Of a stretch of 64,000 nt of DNA, positions 35,963-45,956 are shown piece by piece. Where the stretch lies: NCBI RefSeq assembly GCF_946886895.1, contig NZ_CAMPJO010000005.1:282674-346673 (forward strand). Direction: 5' to 3'. Position 1 is the first letter of the stretch; the number at the start of each line of letters is the position of its first letter. The notes beneath the pieces were generated by a model. It was not told the origin of the DNA. It searched no databases and saw nothing but the letters and a program-made list of their open reading frames with translations. This DNA comes from an uncultured Marinobacter sp. (GTDB lineage: Bacteria; Pseudomonadota; Gammaproteobacteria; Pseudomonadales; Oleiphilaceae). Made by a program: the position numbers and the translations under genes.

Positions 35963-36790
35963 ATGACAAAAGCAGAAACCACGTCCCCGGAACTGATGGT
36001 TGCCTCTGGTGACGGCGAGCCCGTGAAGCCGGAGAAAGACCGCAAGTTTGTTGAAGCGCTGTCCCGTGGCCTGGATGTGCTGCGCGCCTTCAGCCAGGGA
36101 TCCGTGATCCTGGGTAACCAGGATATCGCCCGCATTACCGGGTTGCCAAAACCCACGGTATCGCGGATGACGTACACCCTGACCAAGCTGGGTTACCTGA
36201 GCTACAACACCCAGCTTGAGAAGTACCAGCTCAATTCCGGGGTGCTGGCGCTGGGCTACGCCTATGTTTCCAACCTCAAGGTGCGCCAGCTGGCCAAGCC
36301 CTACATGGATGAGTTTGCCCGCCAGACCAACATGTCGGTGGGGCTCACCTGCCGGGACCGCCTGCATATGATTTACGTGGAGAACCGGCTGCCGCCGGAA
36401 GCCTCCCTGTTGCGCATGGACATTGGCCTGAAACTGCCCATGGCGTCCACCTCCGCTGGCCGCGCCTATTACTGCGCGATCACCAGCAAGGAGCGTAAGG
36501 TGATCGACGATGCCATGCAGGTGAAATACGGCCCCGAGGTCTGGCCTGAGAAGAAGGAAGGCCTTGAACGCGCCATGGAGGACTTTCAGAAGTATGGCTT
36601 CTGCCTGTCGCTGGGTGAATGGGATCGCAACATCAACTCCGCTGGTGTTCCCATCAAACTGCAGGACGGCACCATCATGGCGCTGACCTGTGCCGCGCCG
36701 TCCTACCTGATTCCCGGCGAGAAACTGCGGGAGTCTATCGCCCACCAACTGGCGATGCTGGCCAGTGATATAGAGTCGCTTGGCGTGTAA
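35963..36790 (+). CDS. IclR-family transcriptional regulator
   Basis: A 275-residue IclR-type regulator. The winged helix-turn-helix is at about residues 30-85: ALSRGLDVLRAFSQG, IARITGLPKPTVSRMTYTL. The effector-binding C-terminal domain has KLPMASTSAGRAYY and SAGVPIKLQDGT. ATG 35963 has GGAGGG at 35948-35953; the in-frame extension upstream has no support. IclR regulators often act as repressors or activators of aromatic or fatty-acid catabolic operons by binding palindromes. It is the only IclR-family gene in the window and lies between the motif-bearing promoters, so it is the best candidate to bind them. Confidence 0.9.
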   Translation: MTKAETTSPELMVASGDGEPVKPEKDRKFVEALSRGLDVLRAFSQGSVILGNQDIARITGLPKPTVSRMTYTLTKLGYLSYNTQLEKYQLNSGVLALGYAYVSNLKVRQLAKPYMDEFARQTNMSVGLTCRDRLHMIYVENRLPPEASLLRMDIGLKLPMASTSAGRAYYCAITSKERKVIDDAMQVKYGPEVWPEKKEGLERAMEDFQKYGFCLSLGEWDRNINSAGVPIKLQDGTIMALTCAAPSYLIPGEKLRESIAHQLAMLASDIESLGV

Positions 36791-36806
36791 TCAGACTGGG
36801 GCGTAA

Positions 36807-36915
36807 GGAGCCGGCGGGCAGGGCGTTCCGAAACACGCTGTAAATACATCCCTGTACGCTCGGCTCCACCATCCCTGGCTCCGCACGGTTTCAGAACGCC
36901 CTGCCCGCCAGCTCC
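36807..36915. repeat. long intergenic hairpin repeat, family B, copy 2
   Basis: Arms at 36807-36834 and 36888-36915 (28 bases, imperfect) enclose a centre with AAATACATCCCTGTACGCT and CATCCCTG, closely like the centre of the copy at 2559-2668. The arms differ from those of the first copy, so the conserved part is the loop while pairing is kept. Confidence 0.8.
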
Positions 36916-36931
36916 CCCGAACTTCTGCCAG

Positions 36932-36962
36932 AAACCCTGAGACTAGTCCCAGGGTTTTTTTG
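36932..36962 (+). terminator. rho-independent terminator after iclR
   Basis: AAACCCTG, a 10-base loop, CAGGGTTT and a T-run. It is a convincing terminator for iclR, and being symmetric may act in both directions. Confidence 0.88.
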
Positions 36963-37021
36963 TGCCTGTCATTTAATTGATGGTTGAAACCTGCCGAAAA
37001 CTTCTATTAAATCGTACTTAT

Positions 37022-37038
37022 GTTTCGCTTGTTAAAAC
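37022..37038. promoter_or_regulatory. candidate operator upstream of the beta-oxidation genes
   Basis: GTTTCGCTTGTTAAAAC, reverse orientation of the shared motif, 29-45 bases ahead of the hydratase/dehydrogenase start. Confidence 0.5.
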
Positions 37039-37066
37039 TACATTCCATAGAAAGCGAGGAGGAATT

Positions 37067-39160
37067 ATGTCCGAGGTCGTAACTTACAACCGGGAAGGCG
37101 CCATTGGCGTGATTACCGTGAACTATCCGCCGGTGAACGCCCTCGGCCACGCGGTTCGCTCCGGCCTGGTGGCCGCGCTTGAGCAGGGTCAGAAAGACGC
37201 AGACGCCAAGGTGCTGTTGCTGGTGTGCGAAGGCCGCACCTTTATTGCCGGTGCCGATATCCGCGAATTTGGCAAACCCATGCAGGAGCCAAGTCTGCCT
37301 TCCGTTATTAATCAGTACGAGAACAGTGACAAGCCGGTTGTCGCTGCTATCCATGGTACCGCCCTCGGTGGCGGTCTGGAAACCGCCCTGGGCTGCCATT
37401 ACCGGGTGGCCCTGAGCAGTGCCAAGGTGGGTCTGCCGGAAGTGAAGCTGGGCCTGCTGCCCGGTGCCGGCGGTACCCAGCGCCTGCCGCGACTGGCCGG
37501 CGCCCGGAAAGCCCTGGAGATGATCACGTCCGGTGAATTCGTTGGCGCCAAAGAGGCCCTGGCCCTGGGCATTGTGGATGCCGTTGACGACGGCAGTGAT
37601 ATCAGGGCTGTCGGTCTAGCATACGCCCGGAAAGTGGCCGAGGAAGGCCGGCCGGTGCGCCGGGTGCGCGATCTCACCGACAAGCTGGAGGCCGACAGGA
37701 GCAGTGATGTGTTCGCGCAGTTCCGCGCCGGTCTGGAAAAGAAAGCCCGTGGCCTGTTCTCACCGTTCAAGTGTGTGGATGCGGTGGAAGCAGCCTTCAG
37801 CCTGCCGTTCGAGGAAGGCATGAAGCGTGAGCGGGAACTGTTCATGGAGTGCATGGAATCCCCGCAGCGTGGCGGCCTGGTTCACTCTTTCTTTGCTGAG
37901 CGGGAAGCGTCCAAGGTCAAGGGGCTGTCAAAAGACACACCGGTGCGCGATGTGAACAGCGTGGGCATTATTGGCGCGGGCACCATGGGTGGTGGTATCG
38001 CCATGAACTTCGCCAATGTCGGCATCCCCGTGACGATTGTGGAAGTGAAGCAGGAAGCCCTGGACAAGGGGCTGGGTATTATCCGCAAAAACTACGAAAA
38101 CTCTGCGAAGAAAGGCCGCATCAGCCAGCAGCAGGTGGAAGAGCGTATGGCGCTGATCACCGGCAGTCTGACGTATGACGACTTCCGGGATGTGGACCTG
38201 GTGATTGAAGCTGTGTTCGAGAATATGGCCATCAAGAAAGAGATCTTTGGCAAGCTGGATGCGGTCTGCAAGCCGGGGGCGATCCTGGCCTCCAACACCT
38301 CCACGCTGGATATCGACGAAATTGCCTCCGCCACAAAACGTCCGGAAGACGTGGTCGGAATGCACTTTTTCAGCCCGGCGAACGTGATGAAGCTGCTGGA
38401 GAACGTGCGCGGCAGCAAGACCTCCGATGAGGTGAAGGCCACCGTGATGGCCGTTGCCAAGAGGATTAAAAAGGTGGGCGTTATGGTGGGCAACTGCCAT
38501 GGCTTTGTGGGCAACCGCATGCTGCACAAGCGGGGTGGCGAAGCCATGTCGCTGGTGAACGAGGGGGCCACGCCGCAACAGGTGGACAAGGTACTGACGG
38601 ACCTCGGTTACCCCATGGGGCAGTTCGCCATGTCGGACCTGGCCGGTATTGATGTCGGGTACCGCATCCGGGAAGAGCGCCGTAACGCCGGCGAGGCCGT
38701 GGAGCCGAGCTGGATGGACAAGCTGGCGGAGCAGAACCGCCTGGGCCAGAAGACCATGGCGGGGGTGTACCGTTATGAGGAAGGCAGCCGCGCGCCGATT
38801 CCGGACCCGGAGGTGGATCAGATCATCGCGGATTTCCGGAAAGAGCAGGGCATCACGCCCCGGGAGATTACCGACCAGGAAATCCTCGAGCGCTGCATGT
38901 ACGTGATGATCAACGAAGGCGCCAAGATTCTGGAAGAAGGCATTGCCGACCGTGCCCTGGATATTGATGTGGTCTGGATTTATGGCTATGGCTTCCCGGC
39001 CTACCGGGGTGGTCCCATGTTCTGGGCGGATCAGATCGGCCTGGAGAACATCCTCGGCACCGTGGAGCAGTTTTACGATGACCTTGGTGGCGAGCAGTGG
39101 AAGCCGTCTGCGCTGCTGCAAAAGCTGGTGAGCGAAGGGCGCACATTCGGTGATCTTTAA
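37067..39160 (+). CDS. bifunctional enoyl-CoA hydratase / 3-hydroxyacyl-CoA dehydrogenase
   Basis: A 697-residue multifunctional beta-oxidation protein. The N-terminal crotonase domain (to about residue 190) has [14 protein letters not shown] and [15 protein letters not shown] with [16 protein letters not shown], including both catalytic Glu positions. The dehydrogenase domain from about 300 has [16 protein letters not shown], then [13 protein letters not shown] and [13 protein letters not shown]. It resembles FadJ/peroxisomal-type enzymes more than FadB. ATG 37067 has GGAGGA upstream. It is followed 11 bases later by thiolase, so the two catalyse consecutive steps. The operon seems to continue with an acyl-CoA dehydrogenase after a repeat. 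Confidence 0.93.
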   Translation: MSEVVTYNREGAIGVITVNYPPVNALGHAVRSGLVAALEQGQKDADAKVLLLVCEGRTFIAGADIREFGKPMQEPSLPSVINQYENSDKPVVAAIHGTALGGGLETALGCHYRVALSSAKVGLPEVKLGLLPGAGGTQRLPRLAGARKALEMITSGEFVGAKEALALGIVDAVDDGSDIRAVGLAYARKVAEEGRPVRRVRDLTDKLEADRSSDVFAQFRAGLEKKARGLFSPFKCVDAVEAAFSLPFEEGMKRERELFMECMESPQRGGLVHSFFAEREASKVKGLSKDTPVRDVNSVGIIGAGTMGGGIAMNFANVGIPVTIVEVKQEALDKGLGIIRKNYENSAKKGRISQQQVEERMALITGSLTYDDFRDVDLVIEAVFENMAIKKEIFGKLDAVCKPGAILASNTSTLDIDEIASATKRPEDVVGMHFFSPANVMKLLENVRGSKTSDEVKATVMAVAKRIKKVGVMVGNCHGFVGNRMLHKRGGEAMSLVNEGATPQQVDKVLTDLGYPMGQFAMSDLAGIDVGYRIREERRNAGEAVEPSWMDKLAEQNRLGQKTMAGVYRYEEGSRAPIPDPEVDQIIADFRKEQGITPREITDQEILERCMYVMINEGAKILEEGIADRALDIDVVWIYGYGFPAYRGGPMFWADQIGLENILGTVEQFYDDLGGEQWKPSALLQKLVSEGRTFGDL

Positions 39161-39171
39161 GGAGTTTCTTT

Positions 39172-40356
39172 ATGTCTGATGCTGTTATTGTTTCAACCGC
39201 CCGCACCGGCCTGGGTAAATCCTACCGGGGCGCACTGAACAACACCCATTCGGTGGATCTCGCCGGCCACGTTATCCAGCACGCAGTGCAGCGCGCGGGG
39301 ATTGATCCGGCCATTGTCGAAGACGTGATCCTGGGCGCCACCTTCCATGAAGGCGCCCAGGGCAAGAACATGGCTCGCCTGGCAGCGATTCGTGCCGGTC
39401 TGCCGGTGACCACTGCAGGCCTGTCGATCAATCGTTTCTGCAGCTCAGGCCTGCAGTCCATCGCCATCGCCGCCCAGCGGGTGGTTTCCGAGAAGGTGCC
39501 TGCCATGGTCGCCGGCGGTGTGGAGTCCATTTCCCTGGTGCAGAACGACAAGCTCAACAGCTTTCACGCCACCAACGAGTGGCTGATGAAGCACAAGCCC
39601 GAGCTGTACCTGGCGATGATTGAAACCGCCGACATTGTGGCCCAGCGCTATGGTGTCAGCCGGGAATCCCAGGATGAGTACGCACTGATCTCCCAGCAGC
39701 GTACCGCTGCCGCCCAGGAAGCCGGCAAGTTCGACGATGAAATCGTGCCCTTCGACACCACCATGATGGTGAAGGACAAAGAGACCGGCGAGGTCAGCTA
39801 CAAGGACGTTACCCTCACAAAGGACGAGTGCAATCGCCCCAATACCACTCTGGAAGGCCTGCAGGGCCTGAATCCGGTGCGCGGGGATGACCAGTTCGTC
39901 ACCGCCGGTAACGCGTCTCAGCTGTCGGACGGCGCGTCCGTGTGCACGGTGATGAACGCCACCTACGCGGAGAAGCACAACATTGAGCCCATGGGGATCT
40001 TCCGGGGCTTTGCCGTGGCCGGCTGCGAGCCGGATGAGATGGGTATTGGCCCGGTGTTCGCCATTCCGCGCCTGCTGGAACGGGCCGGCCTCAAAATGGA
40101 CGACATTGACCTGTGGGAACTGAATGAGGCCTTCGCCTCCCAGGTAGTCTACTGCCGCGATCATCTGGGTATTCCCATGGAGAAGCTGAACGTCAACGGC
40201 GGTTCCATCGCCGTGGGTCACCCGTACGGTGTCACCGGCTCCCGTCTGACTGGTCATGCGTTGATTGAAGGCAAGCGCCGGGGCGCGAAGTATGTGGTGG
40301 TGACCATGTGCATTGGCGGCGGGCAGGGTGCTGCTGGCCTGTTTGAAGTCGTCTGA
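39172..40356 (+). CDS. acetyl-CoA C-acyltransferase (thiolase)
   Basis: A 394-residue thiolase, cleaving 3-ketoacyl-CoA with CoA to give acetyl-CoA. The nucleophilic Cys is in [13 protein letters not shown], the catalytic His in [14 protein letters not shown], and the second Cys in [16 protein letters not shown]. The length is typical. A GGAG lies before the ATG. It directly follows the hydratase/dehydrogenase gene, so the two act in the same beta-oxidation spiral. Chain-length preference cannot be predicted. Confidence 0.95.
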   Translation: MSDAVIVSTARTGLGKSYRGALNNTHSVDLAGHVIQHAVQRAGIDPAIVEDVILGATFHEGAQGKNMARLAAIRAGLPVTTAGLSINRFCSSGLQSIAIAAQRVVSEKVPAMVAGGVESISLVQNDKLNSFHATNEWLMKHKPELYLAMIETADIVAQRYGVSRESQDEYALISQQRTAAAQEAGKFDDEIVPFDTTMMVKDKETGEVSYKDVTLTKDECNRPNTTLEGLQGLNPVRGDDQFVTAGNASQLSDGASVCTVMNATYAEKHNIEPMGIFRGFAVAGCEPDEMGIGPVFAIPRLLERAGLKMDDIDLWELNEAFASQVVYCRDHLGIPMEKLNVNGGSIAVGHPYGVTGSRLTGHALIEGKRRGAKYVVVTMCIGGGQGAAGLFEVV

Positions 40357-40368
40357 GGCTTTGTGCTT

Positions 40369-40447
40369 GTCGGATTACGGCTGCGCCTAATCCGACCTAC
40401 ATGGAAAACCGCAACCGTAGGTCGGATTAGCGACGCGTAATCCGACA
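40369..40447. repeat. palindromic intergenic repeat (REP-like), copy 1, paired
   Basis: An inverted pair: TGTCGGATTACGG...CTAATCCGACCTAC and then GTAGGTCGGATTAG...GTAATCCGACA. The same sequence recurs at 42296, 45000 and, as one half, 49406. It fills the gap between thiolase and the acyl-CoA dehydrogenase. Confidence 0.9.
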
Positions 40448-40479
40448 AACCCGCTGACAGGTACCAAGAGTGTGCGGCC

Positions 40480-42282
40480 ATGCAGCAAAAGATCATTAAC
40501 ACCCAGGACCTTGCGTTCCAGCTGTTCGAGCTCCATGAAGTCGAGCAGGTATTGGGTTACGCACGTTATACCGAACACAATCGGGAAACGTTTCAGGCGG
40601 CTCTGGATCTGGCCCTGAAGGTGGCCGCTGAAGAGTTTGCCCCCCACGCCCGCCTGGTGGATGAGGAAGAACCCCGGTTCGAGAACGGCCGGGTGGTCAT
40701 GCGCCCGGAAGTTAAAAAAGCCCTGGATGTGCTGCGGGACACCGGCCTGATGGCCGCCGGCCAGGACTTTGAGCGTGGTGGCATGCAGTTGCCCGCTGCC
40801 GTCGCTCAGATGTGCGTGGGTATGCTTAAAGGCGCCAACGTGGGCACTCAGGGGTACGCCGGGCTGACCATTGCCGCGGCCAACCTGATCATGGCCCAGG
40901 GCAGTGAGCATCAGCAGACAACGTACGCCGAGCCGATGATGGCGGGCCGGTTTTTCGGCACCATGTGCCTGACCGAGCCCCACGCCGGCTCCTCCCTCGG
41001 GGACCTGCGTACCCGCGCGGAGCCGCAGCAGGACGGCAGCTATCGCCTGTTTGGCAACAAGATTTTCATATCCGCCGGCGACCATGAGTTGAGCGATAAC
41101 ATCATCCACATGGTGCTCGCCCGCTTGCCGGACGCGCCGCCGGGGGTGAAAGGCATTTCGCTGTTTATCGTCCCCAAGGTCCTGGTCAACGAGGACGGCA
41201 GTCTGGGTGATCGCAATGACGTTGCGCTGGCAGGCCTGATCCACAAGATGGGCTACCGGGGTACCACCTCGACCATGCTCAACTTTGGTGAGCAGGAAGG
41301 CGCCGTGGGTTACCTGGTGGGGGAGCCCAATAACGGCCTGGCGGCGATGTTCCACATGATGAACGAAGCCCGCATTGGCGTGGGCCTGGGCTCGGTGATG
41401 TTGGGTTACACCGGCTACCTCCACGCCCTGGACTACGCCCGTGACCGCAAACAGGGTCGACCCGTTGGCGAGAAAGACCCCAATACGCCACAAGTCCCGC
41501 TGATCCGCCACGCCGACATCCGCCGTATGCTGCTGACCCAGAAAGCCTACGTGGAAGGGGGCCTGGCCCTGTGCCTGCAGGGTGCCATGCTGGTGGACGA
41601 GAAAAAACACGGGGCGACTGAAGATCAGCGCAAACTGGCCGCCGGCTTGCTCGACCTGCTGACGCCGGTCATCAAGTCCTGGCCGTCCCAGTTCTGCCTG
41701 GAGGCCAACAGCCTGGCGATCCAGGTACACGGCGGTTACGGCTACACACGGGAATACCCGGTGGAACAGTTCTACCGCGACAACCGACTGAACCCTATCC
41801 ATGAAGGCACCCACGGCATCCAGGGCACCGACTTGCTGGGCCGCAAAGTCTCCATGGCCGGCGGTACGTTCTATCAGGCGCTGATGAGCCGAATCCAGGC
41901 CACCATCGGCGAAGCTCGTGGCAATGAACGCCTGGCGACCTGCGCCGACCAACTGGATCGGGCAGTGAAAGCCCTGTCTGTGGCAACGGATACCCTCAAC
42001 GCTGAAAAAGCCAACGGCAACACGGAAAAAGCACTGGCCAACGCTTCGCTCTATCTGGAAGCCTTCGGCCAGACCGTCGTCGGCTGGCTCTGGATGCGAC
42101 AGGCCATCAGGGCCATTGCCGGGTTGCAGGGTAACGGTGAGCAGACAGCGGCATTTTACGAGGGTAAGGTGAAGGCCTGTGACTATTTTGCCCGGTATGA
42201 ATTGCCGAAGGTCGTTGGCCTGGCTGAGTTGTTGAATGCCGTGGATACCACGGCGTTGGGTATGCAGGATTCGGAGTTTTAG
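40480..42282 (+). CDS. acyl-CoA dehydrogenase with C-terminal extension (DmdC/AcdB-like)
   Basis: A 600-residue acyl-CoA dehydrogenase, longer than the usual 380-400 because of a C-terminal helical domain (after about residue 470, AGGTFYQALMSRIQATIGEARG). Active-site features are TMCLTEPHAGSSLGDLRT, NKIFISAGDHE, and HEGTHGIQGTDLLGRK with the catalytic Glu. This two-part form occurs in DmdC (3-methylmercaptopropionyl-CoA dehydrogenase) and in phenylacyl/long-chain enzymes, so the substrate is open. It starts after a palindromic repeat. It probably supplies enoyl-CoA to the hydratase encoded upstream. Confidence 0.9.
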   Translation: MQQKIINTQDLAFQLFELHEVEQVLGYARYTEHNRETFQAALDLALKVAAEEFAPHARLVDEEEPRFENGRVVMRPEVKKALDVLRDTGLMAAGQDFERGGMQLPAAVAQMCVGMLKGANVGTQGYAGLTIAAANLIMAQGSEHQQTTYAEPMMAGRFFGTMCLTEPHAGSSLGDLRTRAEPQQDGSYRLFGNKIFISAGDHELSDNIIHMVLARLPDAPPGVKGISLFIVPKVLVNEDGSLGDRNDVALAGLIHKMGYRGTTSTMLNFGEQEGAVGYLVGEPNNGLAAMFHMMNEARIGVGLGSVMLGYTGYLHALDYARDRKQGRPVGEKDPNTPQVPLIRHADIRRMLLTQKAYVEGGLALCLQGAMLVDEKKHGATEDQRKLAAGLLDLLTPVIKSWPSQFCLEANSLAIQVHGGYGYTREYPVEQFYRDNRLNPIHEGTHGIQGTDLLGRKVSMAGGTFYQALMSRIQATIGEARGNERLATCADQLDRAVKALSVATDTLNAEKANGNTEKALANASLYLEAFGQTVVGWLWMRQAIRAIAGLQGNGEQTAAFYEGKVKACDYFARYELPKVVGLAELLNAVDTTALGMQDSEF

Positions 42283-42295
42283 CGGAGACCATGTT

Positions 42296-42387
42296 TGTCG
42301 GATTACGCCTTCGGCTAATCCGACCTACGGTGGCGGCGTCGGCCATGTATCCATGTAGGTCGGATTAGGCGCAGCCGTAATCCGACA
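42296..42387. repeat. palindromic intergenic repeat (REP-like), copy 2, paired
   Basis: The same inverted pair as at 40369: TGTCGGATTACG...CTAATCCGACCTAC (42296-42328) and GTAGGTCGGATTAG...GTAATCCGACA (about 42355-42387), with a 26-base spacer. Confidence 0.9.
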
Positions 42388-42413
42388 GATACAAATTAAA
42401 GGAGCCAACAACA

Positions 42414-43520
42414 ATGGACAGAAAGGCAAAGGCCGTTGTCTGCCGCGAATGGGGCCAACCCGTTCAGGTGGAAACCATCACCGTGGAAGGCCCAAAGCGG
42501 GACGAAATCACCATCAAGGTCGGCGCCTGCGGCGTCTGCCACAGTGACCACTCCGCCACCACCGGCAAAATCCCCTACCCGGCGCCCCTGGTCCTCGGCC
42601 ACGAAGCCGCCGGCGTGGTGATTGAAGTCGGCGAGGGCGTTACCGCTTTCAAAGAAGGCGATCACGTGGTCAGTTCCTTTATCTCCATGTGCGGCAAATG
42701 CCGCCAGTGCGTTCGTGGCCGCCCGGTACTCTGCGAAAACGCCCGCAAAGCCATGTTCACCCTGCCCGATGGCAGCGTGCGCACCAAAGGCGCGGACGGC
42801 GAAGATCTCAACGTATTTGGTGCCTGCGGCGTGATGGCCGAATACGCCACCATGCACGTGGACAACTGCGTCAAGGTTGACGAGAGCATCCCCATGCAGA
42901 ACGCCGCTCTGGTCGGCTGCGCGGTAATGACCGGCGTCGGTGCCGTGTTCAACACCGCGAAAGTCGAACCCGGCTCCCGCACCGCCGTGTTCGGCATTGG
43001 CGGCGTCGGCCTGAACGCCATTCAGGGGTGTGTCACCGCTGGCGCGGAAATGATCGTCGCCGTGGACAACAACGAGAAAAAACTCCAGATGGCCCGGGAT
43101 TTTGGCGCTACCCACACCGTCAACCTCAGTGAAGTGGAAGACGCCGCCAGGGCCGTCAAAAAACTTACCGGCGGCGTGGATTACGCCTTCGAATGCGTTG
43201 GTGCCGGCGCCGTGGTGGAGCAGGCCTATAAATGCCTGGGCCGAGGCGGTACCGCCGTTGTGGTGGGCGTCTCCGACCCGAAAGACAAAACCTCCATCAC
43301 CACCCTGACCCTGCCGGCGGACGAGCGCGTGCTCAAGGGCAGTTGGCTGGGCTCTGCCCGCCCGCAGCATGATTTCCCCCGTATACTTGGCCTGTACAAG
43401 GCCGGCAAACTCAAACTCGATGAACTGGTCACCCGCACCTACGCCATTGATGACGCCGCCCAGGCGTTTGAAGACATGCTGGCGGGCAAGAACGCCCGAG
43501 GCGTGATCGTTTTCGAATAA
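42414..43520 (+). CDS. zinc-dependent alcohol dehydrogenase
   Basis: A 368-residue medium-chain dehydrogenase. Catalytic-zinc ligands are in GACGVCHSDHS and LGHEAAG. The structural-zinc cluster is CGKCRQCVRGRPVLC (four Cys). The cofactor domain has VFGIGGVGLNAIQG. It oxidises an alcohol to an aldehyde with NAD. An AGGAG sequence precedes the ATG. It is followed by aldehyde dehydrogenase after 41 bases. Together they convert a primary alcohol to the acid that the CoA-dependent enzymes degrade. Confidence 0.92.
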   Translation: MDRKAKAVVCREWGQPVQVETITVEGPKRDEITIKVGACGVCHSDHSATTGKIPYPAPLVLGHEAAGVVIEVGEGVTAFKEGDHVVSSFISMCGKCRQCVRGRPVLCENARKAMFTLPDGSVRTKGADGEDLNVFGACGVMAEYATMHVDNCVKVDESIPMQNAALVGCAVMTGVGAVFNTAKVEPGSRTAVFGIGGVGLNAIQGCVTAGAEMIVAVDNNEKKLQMARDFGATHTVNLSEVEDAARAVKKLTGGVDYAFECVGAGAVVEQAYKCLGRGGTAVVVGVSDPKDKTSITTLTLPADERVLKGSWLGSARPQHDFPRILGLYKAGKLKLDELVTRTYAIDDAAQAFEDMLAGKNARGVIVFE

Positions 43521-43561
43521 AGGGCGACTTGATCGTTCGAGACAGACCAAGGAGTGACGCA

Positions 43562-44977
43562 ATGAACAACCTGAGCAAGAACTACATCAACGGCCAGTGG
43601 GTTACCTGGGCCGGCGACACCATCGATGTGCACGAAGCCGGCACCGGCGACGTGATCGCCAGGGTGCCCGCCTCCGATCGCGAGCAAATGGAACAGGCCA
43701 TTGCAGCGGCGGATGCGGCGTTCGGGATTTGGTCTGAAAGCACCCTCGATCAGCGCATCAAGGTGCTGGAGCAGTTGCACGCCGGCCTGAAAGAGCGCGC
43801 CGGTGAGATCGCCGAAACCGTGTGCCGCGAAGTGGGTATGCCCATCAAGCTGGCCACCGGCATCCAGGCCGGGCTGCCGGCCACCGTCACCAAAAGTTAT
43901 CTGACCATGCTGCCGGACTTCCCCTTTGCCGAGCAGTCGGGCAACTCGGAAGTGCAAAAGGCGCCGGTTGGCGTGGTGGGCTGCATCACCCCGTGGAACT
44001 ACCCGCTGCACCAGGTGATTCTGAAAATCGTCCCGGCCATCGCCGCAGGTTGCACGGTGGTACTGAAGCCTTCGGAAATCGCGCCTCAGAGTGCCTACAT
44101 TCTGGCAGATATCCTCGACGGCACCGATCTGCCCAAGGGTGTGTTCAACCTGGTGTGTGGCGAAGGCCAGACCGTGGGTGACACTCTGATCAAGCATTCG
44201 GACGTGCGCATGGTGTCTTTCACCGGCTCGCCCCGCACCGGCCACCTGATTGCCCACGCCGCCGCCGACGACTTCAAGCGCATTGCCCTGGAAATGGGCG
44301 GCAAATCCGCCTCGGTGATCCTGCCGGATGCCGACCTGGGCGCGGCGGTGAAAGGCACTGTCAACAACTGCCTGCTCAACTCCGGCCAGACCTGCACCGC
44401 CCTGACCCGCATGCTGGTGCCAGCGGACCGCCACGACGAGGCCTGCGAACTGGCCGCCGCCGCCGTCGCCAAAATGACCCCGGGCAACCCGCTGGAAGAA
44501 ACCACCCGCCTCGGCCCGCTGGCCTCCGCGCAGCAGCGTGACAAGGTGATCGACTACATCAGGCTCGGCATTGAGGAAGGTCACACCCTGGTGGCTGGCG
44601 GCCCGGAAGCGCCGGAAGGCTGTGACAAAGGCTACTTCGTCAAAGCCACCGTGTTCGGTAATGTCAAACCCGACAGCCGCCTGGCCCAGGAAGAAATCTT
44701 CGGCCCGGTCCTGTGCGTGATTCCCTACAACGATGAGGCGGAAGCCATTCGCATCGCCAACGGCACTCCGTATGGCTTATCTGGCGCGGTCTGGTCCGGC
44801 GATGCCGACAAGGCGAAGAAGGTCGCCAGCAAACTGCGCACTGGCCAGGTCTTCGTCAACGGCGGCGCGTTCAACCCCGCCGCCCCGTTTGGCGGCTTCG
44901 GCCACTCCGGCATCGGCCGGGAGTTTGGCAAGTGGGGGCTGGAGGAATTTCTGGAGGTTCGGTCGTTGCAGTTGTAA
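43562..44977 (+). CDS. NAD(P)-dependent aldehyde dehydrogenase
   Basis: A 471-residue aldehyde dehydrogenase. It has GCITPWNYPLHQ, cofactor segment VSFTGSPRTG, general-base Glu in ALEMGGKSASVIL, and nucleophilic Cys in NSGQTCTALTR. The C-terminal AAPFGGFGHSGIGREFGKWGLEEF is abbreviated here to GGFGHSGIGREFG. ATG 43562 has AAGGAG upstream; the in-frame extension to 43529 is less likely. It follows the alcohol dehydrogenase, so it finishes oxidation to a carboxylic acid. The substrate is unknown. Confidence 0.93.
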   Translation: MNNLSKNYINGQWVTWAGDTIDVHEAGTGDVIARVPASDREQMEQAIAAADAAFGIWSESTLDQRIKVLEQLHAGLKERAGEIAETVCREVGMPIKLATGIQAGLPATVTKSYLTMLPDFPFAEQSGNSEVQKAPVGVVGCITPWNYPLHQVILKIVPAIAAGCTVVLKPSEIAPQSAYILADILDGTDLPKGVFNLVCGEGQTVGDTLIKHSDVRMVSFTGSPRTGHLIAHAAADDFKRIALEMGGKSASVILPDADLGAAVKGTVNNCLLNSGQTCTALTRMLVPADRHDEACELAAAAVAKMTPGNPLEETTRLGPLASAQQRDKVIDYIRLGIEEGHTLVAGGPEAPEGCDKGYFVKATVFGNVKPDSRLAQEEIFGPVLCVIPYNDEAEAIRIANGTPYGLSGAVWSGDADKAKKVASKLRTGQVFVNGGAFNPAAPFGGFGHSGIGREFGKWGLEEFLEVRSLQL

Positions 44978-44999
44978 GGGCGGATTGTCGGTAGCCGGG

Positions 45000-45088
45000 T
45001 GTCGGATTACGGCTTGTGCCTAATCCGACCTACAGTACTGCTGTACCACCTCATCGTAGGTCGGATTAGCCAACGGCGTAATCCGACA
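45000..45088. repeat. palindromic intergenic repeat (REP-like), copy 3, paired
   Basis: The same inverted pair as at 40369 and 42296, here between the aldehyde dehydrogenase and the convergent TetR-type gene. Confidence 0.9.
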
Positions 45089-45162
45089 AAAAGCCCTCAG
45101 TTCAGATCGGTCACGGGGCGGGAGCATCCCCGCCTCGGGACCAGCCCCGAGAGAGGCCAGCC

Positions 45163-45744
45163 TCAAACCTTCCCACCAAGCAGAATCCGCACCGCCGTAC
45201 AGGCATCTTCCAGCTCCTCATCCCGAGGCTCGCGCCCACCAAGAATGTCGCTGTACAGGCAGGCCTCGGCCAGGCGCACCATGAAGTAAGACAGACTCTC
45301 GATGTTCATGGGCGGCGTAATATGGCCCTGGGCCACCTGGTCCCGCAGCATGCGGGTATTGGCCTCCACCGTGCGGCTGCGAAGGGTGGACTGCGAAGAG
45401 GTGAGGATTTTCAGCGCATACTCGGGGTCCTGATGGATAAACCGCCGCAGGGGGCCGAAATGCAACACCGTTGAGTTGATGTGCCGGTACACACCAACCA
45501 CGTAATCGACCCCCACTCCCGGAGTCATCGCAAGGGCCTCCTGGCGCAGCGGATCATACAGCGACCAGAGTACCTCGCCGATCAGCAGATCCTTGTTGCC
45601 GACCCAGCGAAACAGCGTGGCCCGGCCGATGTTGAGCTCGTCCGACAGGGACGCCAGGTGGATGCGCTCACCCTTGAGCCATAGCCGCCTGGCCCGCTTG
45701 AAGGCATCCGCAGGCGTTGCCCTTATGGTTATTTTTTCCGCCAC
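45163..45744 (-). CDS. TetR/QsdR-like transcriptional regulator
   Basis: A 193-residue regulator. The N-terminal helix-turn-helix has LASLSDELNIGRATLFRWVGNKDLL, cited here as ELNIGRATLFRWVGNKD. The remaining helical domain binds an effector and resembles the QsdR subgroup (FGPLRRFIHQDPEYALKIL). It is convergent with the alcohol/aldehyde dehydrogenase pair and separated from it by a palindromic repeat, so control of those genes is not implied by position. Ligand unknown. Confidence 0.82.
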   Translation of the reverse strand: MAEKITIRATPADAFKRARRLWLKGERIHLASLSDELNIGRATLFRWVGNKDLLIGEVLWSLYDPLRQEALAMTPGVGVDYVVGVYRHINSTVLHFGPLRRFIHQDPEYALKILTSSQSTLRSRTVEANTRMLRDQVAQGHITPPMNIESLSYFMVRLAEACLYSDILGGREPRDEELEDACTAVRILLGGKV

Positions 45745-45956
45745 TGAAACCTCTTGCCGGTGTTTGAACTCATTCTAACGGCTAAACACCCACGCGGCTA
45801 TGCAGCAGGGTCTGTGATGGTTTTGTGAACATTCCGGCATACACTCATTAACGAGCCGTGATGAGAGTGGCATGAAGGTCAAGACATGATATGGAAAAGG
45901 ACGAAGGTTTGAAGCACGATGATGGAGTAGCGGCGCCCGCCCGGAGTCCGGAAGCC

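Noticed and set aside
36807..36915. Simple terminator of iclR
   Set aside because: A better terminator with T-run lies just after at 36932-36962, and the same hairpin type recurs elsewhere, so it is a repeat.
40387..41952. 521-codon reverse reading frame
   Set aside because: It lies antisense to the 600-residue acyl-CoA dehydrogenase and has no recognisable motif. High-GC codon bias creates such frames.
40369..45088. CRISPR array
   Set aside because: The repeats are inverted pairs separated by whole genes, not short regular direct repeats with spacers.
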